In this document: positions 6,037 to 7,156 of the stretch, in pieces
Layout of the letters: every line of letters begins with the position of its first letter
Numbering within the stretch: position 1 is the first letter of the stretch
NCBI GenBank assembly: GCA_035526665.1
Contig: DATLBY010000211.1
Coordinates: forward strand, 1-7,156
From: DATLBY01 sp035526665
Lineage (GTDB): Bacteria > Acidobacteriota > Terriglobia > Bryobacterales > Bryobacteraceae
Reading direction: 5' to 3'
Length of the DNA: 7,156 nt
Notes under the pieces: generated by a model
Seen by the model: only the letters and a program-made list of their open reading frames with translations
What the model was told of the DNA's origin: nothing
Database searches by the model: none
Translations under genes and position numbers: made by a program

Positions 6037-6432
6037 ATGATTCCGTTCCGGCTTACCTTTATCCCCGGGATTCCCGTGCACGAGCAGGTGGCGTTTGCCG
6101 CGAAAAAGGCCATGATCTCAGGCCAACTTCGTCCCCGAGATGCGTTTCCCTCCGTACGCGTTCTCAGCCAGGCCATGAAGATTCACGCCAATACCGCGCA
6201 GAAGGTAGTCGCGCAATTGACAGCGGAGGGCCTCCTGGAAGTCCGGCCCGGAATCGGTACCGTGGTGGTCCGCCCCCCTCCCTCGACTCGCGTGGAGCGC
6301 AGCCGCTTACTGGGGCGTGAGCTGGAGCAGTTGACGGTGGAAGCGAAACGGCTGCATCTCACGCTTGCGGATCTGCACGCAGCTATCGACGAACACTGGC
6401 GCCGGTTGGAAATCACGGAGGAAAAACGATGA
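6037..6432 (+). CDS. GntR-family transcriptional repressor, YtrA subfamily
   Basis: A 131-residue protein, the short size typical of the YtrA subfamily, which lacks a large effector-binding domain. The N-terminal winged helix-turn-helix (about 12-78) shows the GntR pattern: IPVHEQV (12-18), SGQLRPRDAFPSVRVLSQ (28-45), then NTAQKVVAQLTAEGLLEVRPGIGT (52-75) with the wing at RPGIGT. A short helical tail (about 88-128), rich in Leu, Glu and Arg, fits the two-helix dimerisation region of YtrA proteins. The ATG at 6037 follows GGAG (6022-6025) by 11 bases, a loose but usable spacing. The gene overlaps the ABC ATPase by 4 bases (ATGA), the standard YtrA arrangement of repressor followed by the ABC transporter it controls. 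The inverted repeat at 5981-6005 is its likely operator. In Gram-positives such systems respond to cell-wall-active antibiotics; the signal here is unknown. Confidence 0.9.
   Translation: MIPFRLTFIPGIPVHEQVAFAAKKAMISGQLRPRDAFPSVRVLSQAMKIHANTAQKVVAQLTAEGLLEVRPGIGTVVVRPPPSTRVERSRLLGRELEQLTVEAKRLHLTLADLHAAIDEHWRRLEITEEKR
6417..6422 (+). promoter_or_regulatory. Strong Shine-Dalgarno for the ABC ATPase gene
   Basis: GGAGGA, a near-perfect anti-16S match, lies 6 bases before the ATG at 6429 and within the last codons of the regulator gene. It fixes the start of the ABC gene and suggests strong translation relative to the repressor. Confidence 0.7.
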
Positions 6433-7156
6433 GCAGCCTGCTCCGAACTGAACAACTCACCAAAGTATTCCCTCGTGTGGAAGCGCTCCACAATCTGACA
6501 ATCGATGTGCCGGAGGGCTCTGTCTTCACTCTGATGGGTGCGAACGGAGCCGGCAAGACTACGGCCATCAAGACGGTGTTGAATATTCACTCACCCACGT
6601 CGGGCCGGGCCGAAGTTGTCGGCACGGATTCGCGCTCGCTGGCCGCGCATCAGTTCGCCCAAATCGGTTATGTCTCTGAAAATCAGCAGATACCCGGCTG
6701 GATGACCGTCGGCTACTTCCTCTCGTACGCCCGGAACTTTTACCCGCGCTGGCGGGACAAGGACGCCGCCGAACTGGTACGGGTATACGAGTTGCCGCTG
6801 GATCGCACGCTGAACGCGCTGTCGCGGGGAATGCGGCTGAAAGCAATGTTGGCTGCCGCTCTAGCGTTCCGCCCTCGGCTGATTGTGCTGGATGAGCCGT
6901 TCAGCGGCCTCGACGTGTTGGTCCGTGAGCAGCTCGTCGAAAGCATACTCGCGAGGACGCCCGAGGCGACGGTATTTCTGGCTTCTCACGATTTAGCCGA
7001 GATTGAAAGTTTTGCCACCCACATTGCTTATCTGAACGCCGGCAGATTAGCTTTTGTGAATGAGATAGGCACGCTGCTCGACCGCTTCCGCGAGATTGAG
7101 ATCACGCTGGATGTGGCTCGGGATCTGCCTACTGAGTTGCCATCGAACTGGTTGCT
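6429..7156 (+). CDS. ABC transporter ATP-binding protein, 3' end missing
   Basis: 242 codons are visible before the window ends. It is a single ABC ATPase: Walker A GANGAGKT (37-44), Q-loop region IGYVSENQQIPGWMTV (79-94), signature LSRGMRLK (131-138) in place of LSGGQ, Walker B LIVLDEP (151-157; catalytic Glu156), D-loop SGLD (159-162) and H-loop His187. The core is complete, and the missing part is the C-terminal tail. The SRGM signature and the EN in place of the usual Q-loop context are common in YtrB/drug- or bacitracin-type exporters whose permease is a separate gene. The FYPRW segment (104-108) is also often seen in YtrB-like ATPases. It overlaps the YtrA-type repressor gene by 4 bases, so the two are co-expressed. 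A membrane subunit should follow downstream, outside the window. The transported substrate cannot be read. Confidence 0.93.
   Translation, partial: MSSLLRTEQLTKVFPRVEALHNLTIDVPEGSVFTLMGANGAGKTTAIKTVLNIHSPTSGRAEVVGTDSRSLAAHQFAQIGYVSENQQIPGWMTVGYFLSYARNFYPRWRDKDAAELVRVYELPLDRTLNALSRGMRLKAMLAAALAFRPRLIVLDEPFSGLDVLVREQLVESILARTPEATVFLASHDLAEIESFATHIAYLNAGRLAFVNEIGTLLDRFREIEITLDVARDLPTELPSNWL

Noticed and set aside
1..7156. CRISPR array, transposon, toxin-antitoxin or phage defence island
   Set aside because: No regularly spaced repeats, transposase motifs or terminal inverted repeats were seen. The only nuclease-like gene (HNH) lacks the partners that would suggest a defence system.

Overview
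The window carries nine protein-coding genes, all on the + strand, and only one intergenic gap of any size (about 107 bases, 5930-6036). Base composition is moderately GC-rich and gene spacing is very tight. A Gfo/Idh/MocA oxidoreductase of the kind abundant in soil Acidobacteria and Planctomycetes, together with a YtrA-type regulator and ABC transporter, suggests an Acidobacteriota-like soil bacterium (Bryobacter/Solibacter type). That assignment is an impression from gene content, not a demonstrated placement. I saw no tRNA, rRNA, CRISPR array, insertion sequence or phage gene.

Region 1 (1-5438, probably continuing to 5929) looks like one operon. It holds, in order, a Gfo/Idh/MocA oxidoreductase (cut at its 5' end), a HAD phosphatase, a deoxyhypusine-synthase-like protein, a PfkB-family kinase resembling the kinase half of HldE, a ROK-family sugar kinase, and a GmhA-like SIS isomerase. 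A small HNH nuclease-like protein follows. Gaps are 7, 4, -4, -4, -4 and 5 bases, so translational coupling is likely throughout. An isomerase, a sugar kinase and a phosphatase are the classes used to convert sedoheptulose 7-phosphate into a heptose 1-phosphate. The set therefore reads as a heptose-like or related sugar-phosphate pathway, but with an extra ROK kinase and a deoxyhypusine-synthase-like protein of unknown role. No nucleotidyltransferase or epimerase is in the window, so the final product cannot be read from it. This is the most interesting part of the window.

Region 2 (5930-7156) is a separate transcription unit. A short intergenic region holds a plausible sigma-70-type promoter whose spacer and -10 box are overlapped by a perfect inverted repeat GGTGTA-N13-TACACC. 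This has the geometry known for YtrA operators. It is followed by a 131-residue YtrA-type GntR repressor and, overlapping it by 4 bases, an ABC transporter ATPase cut off by the window end. The unit is probably an autoregulated transport or stress-response operon whose membrane subunit lies downstream.
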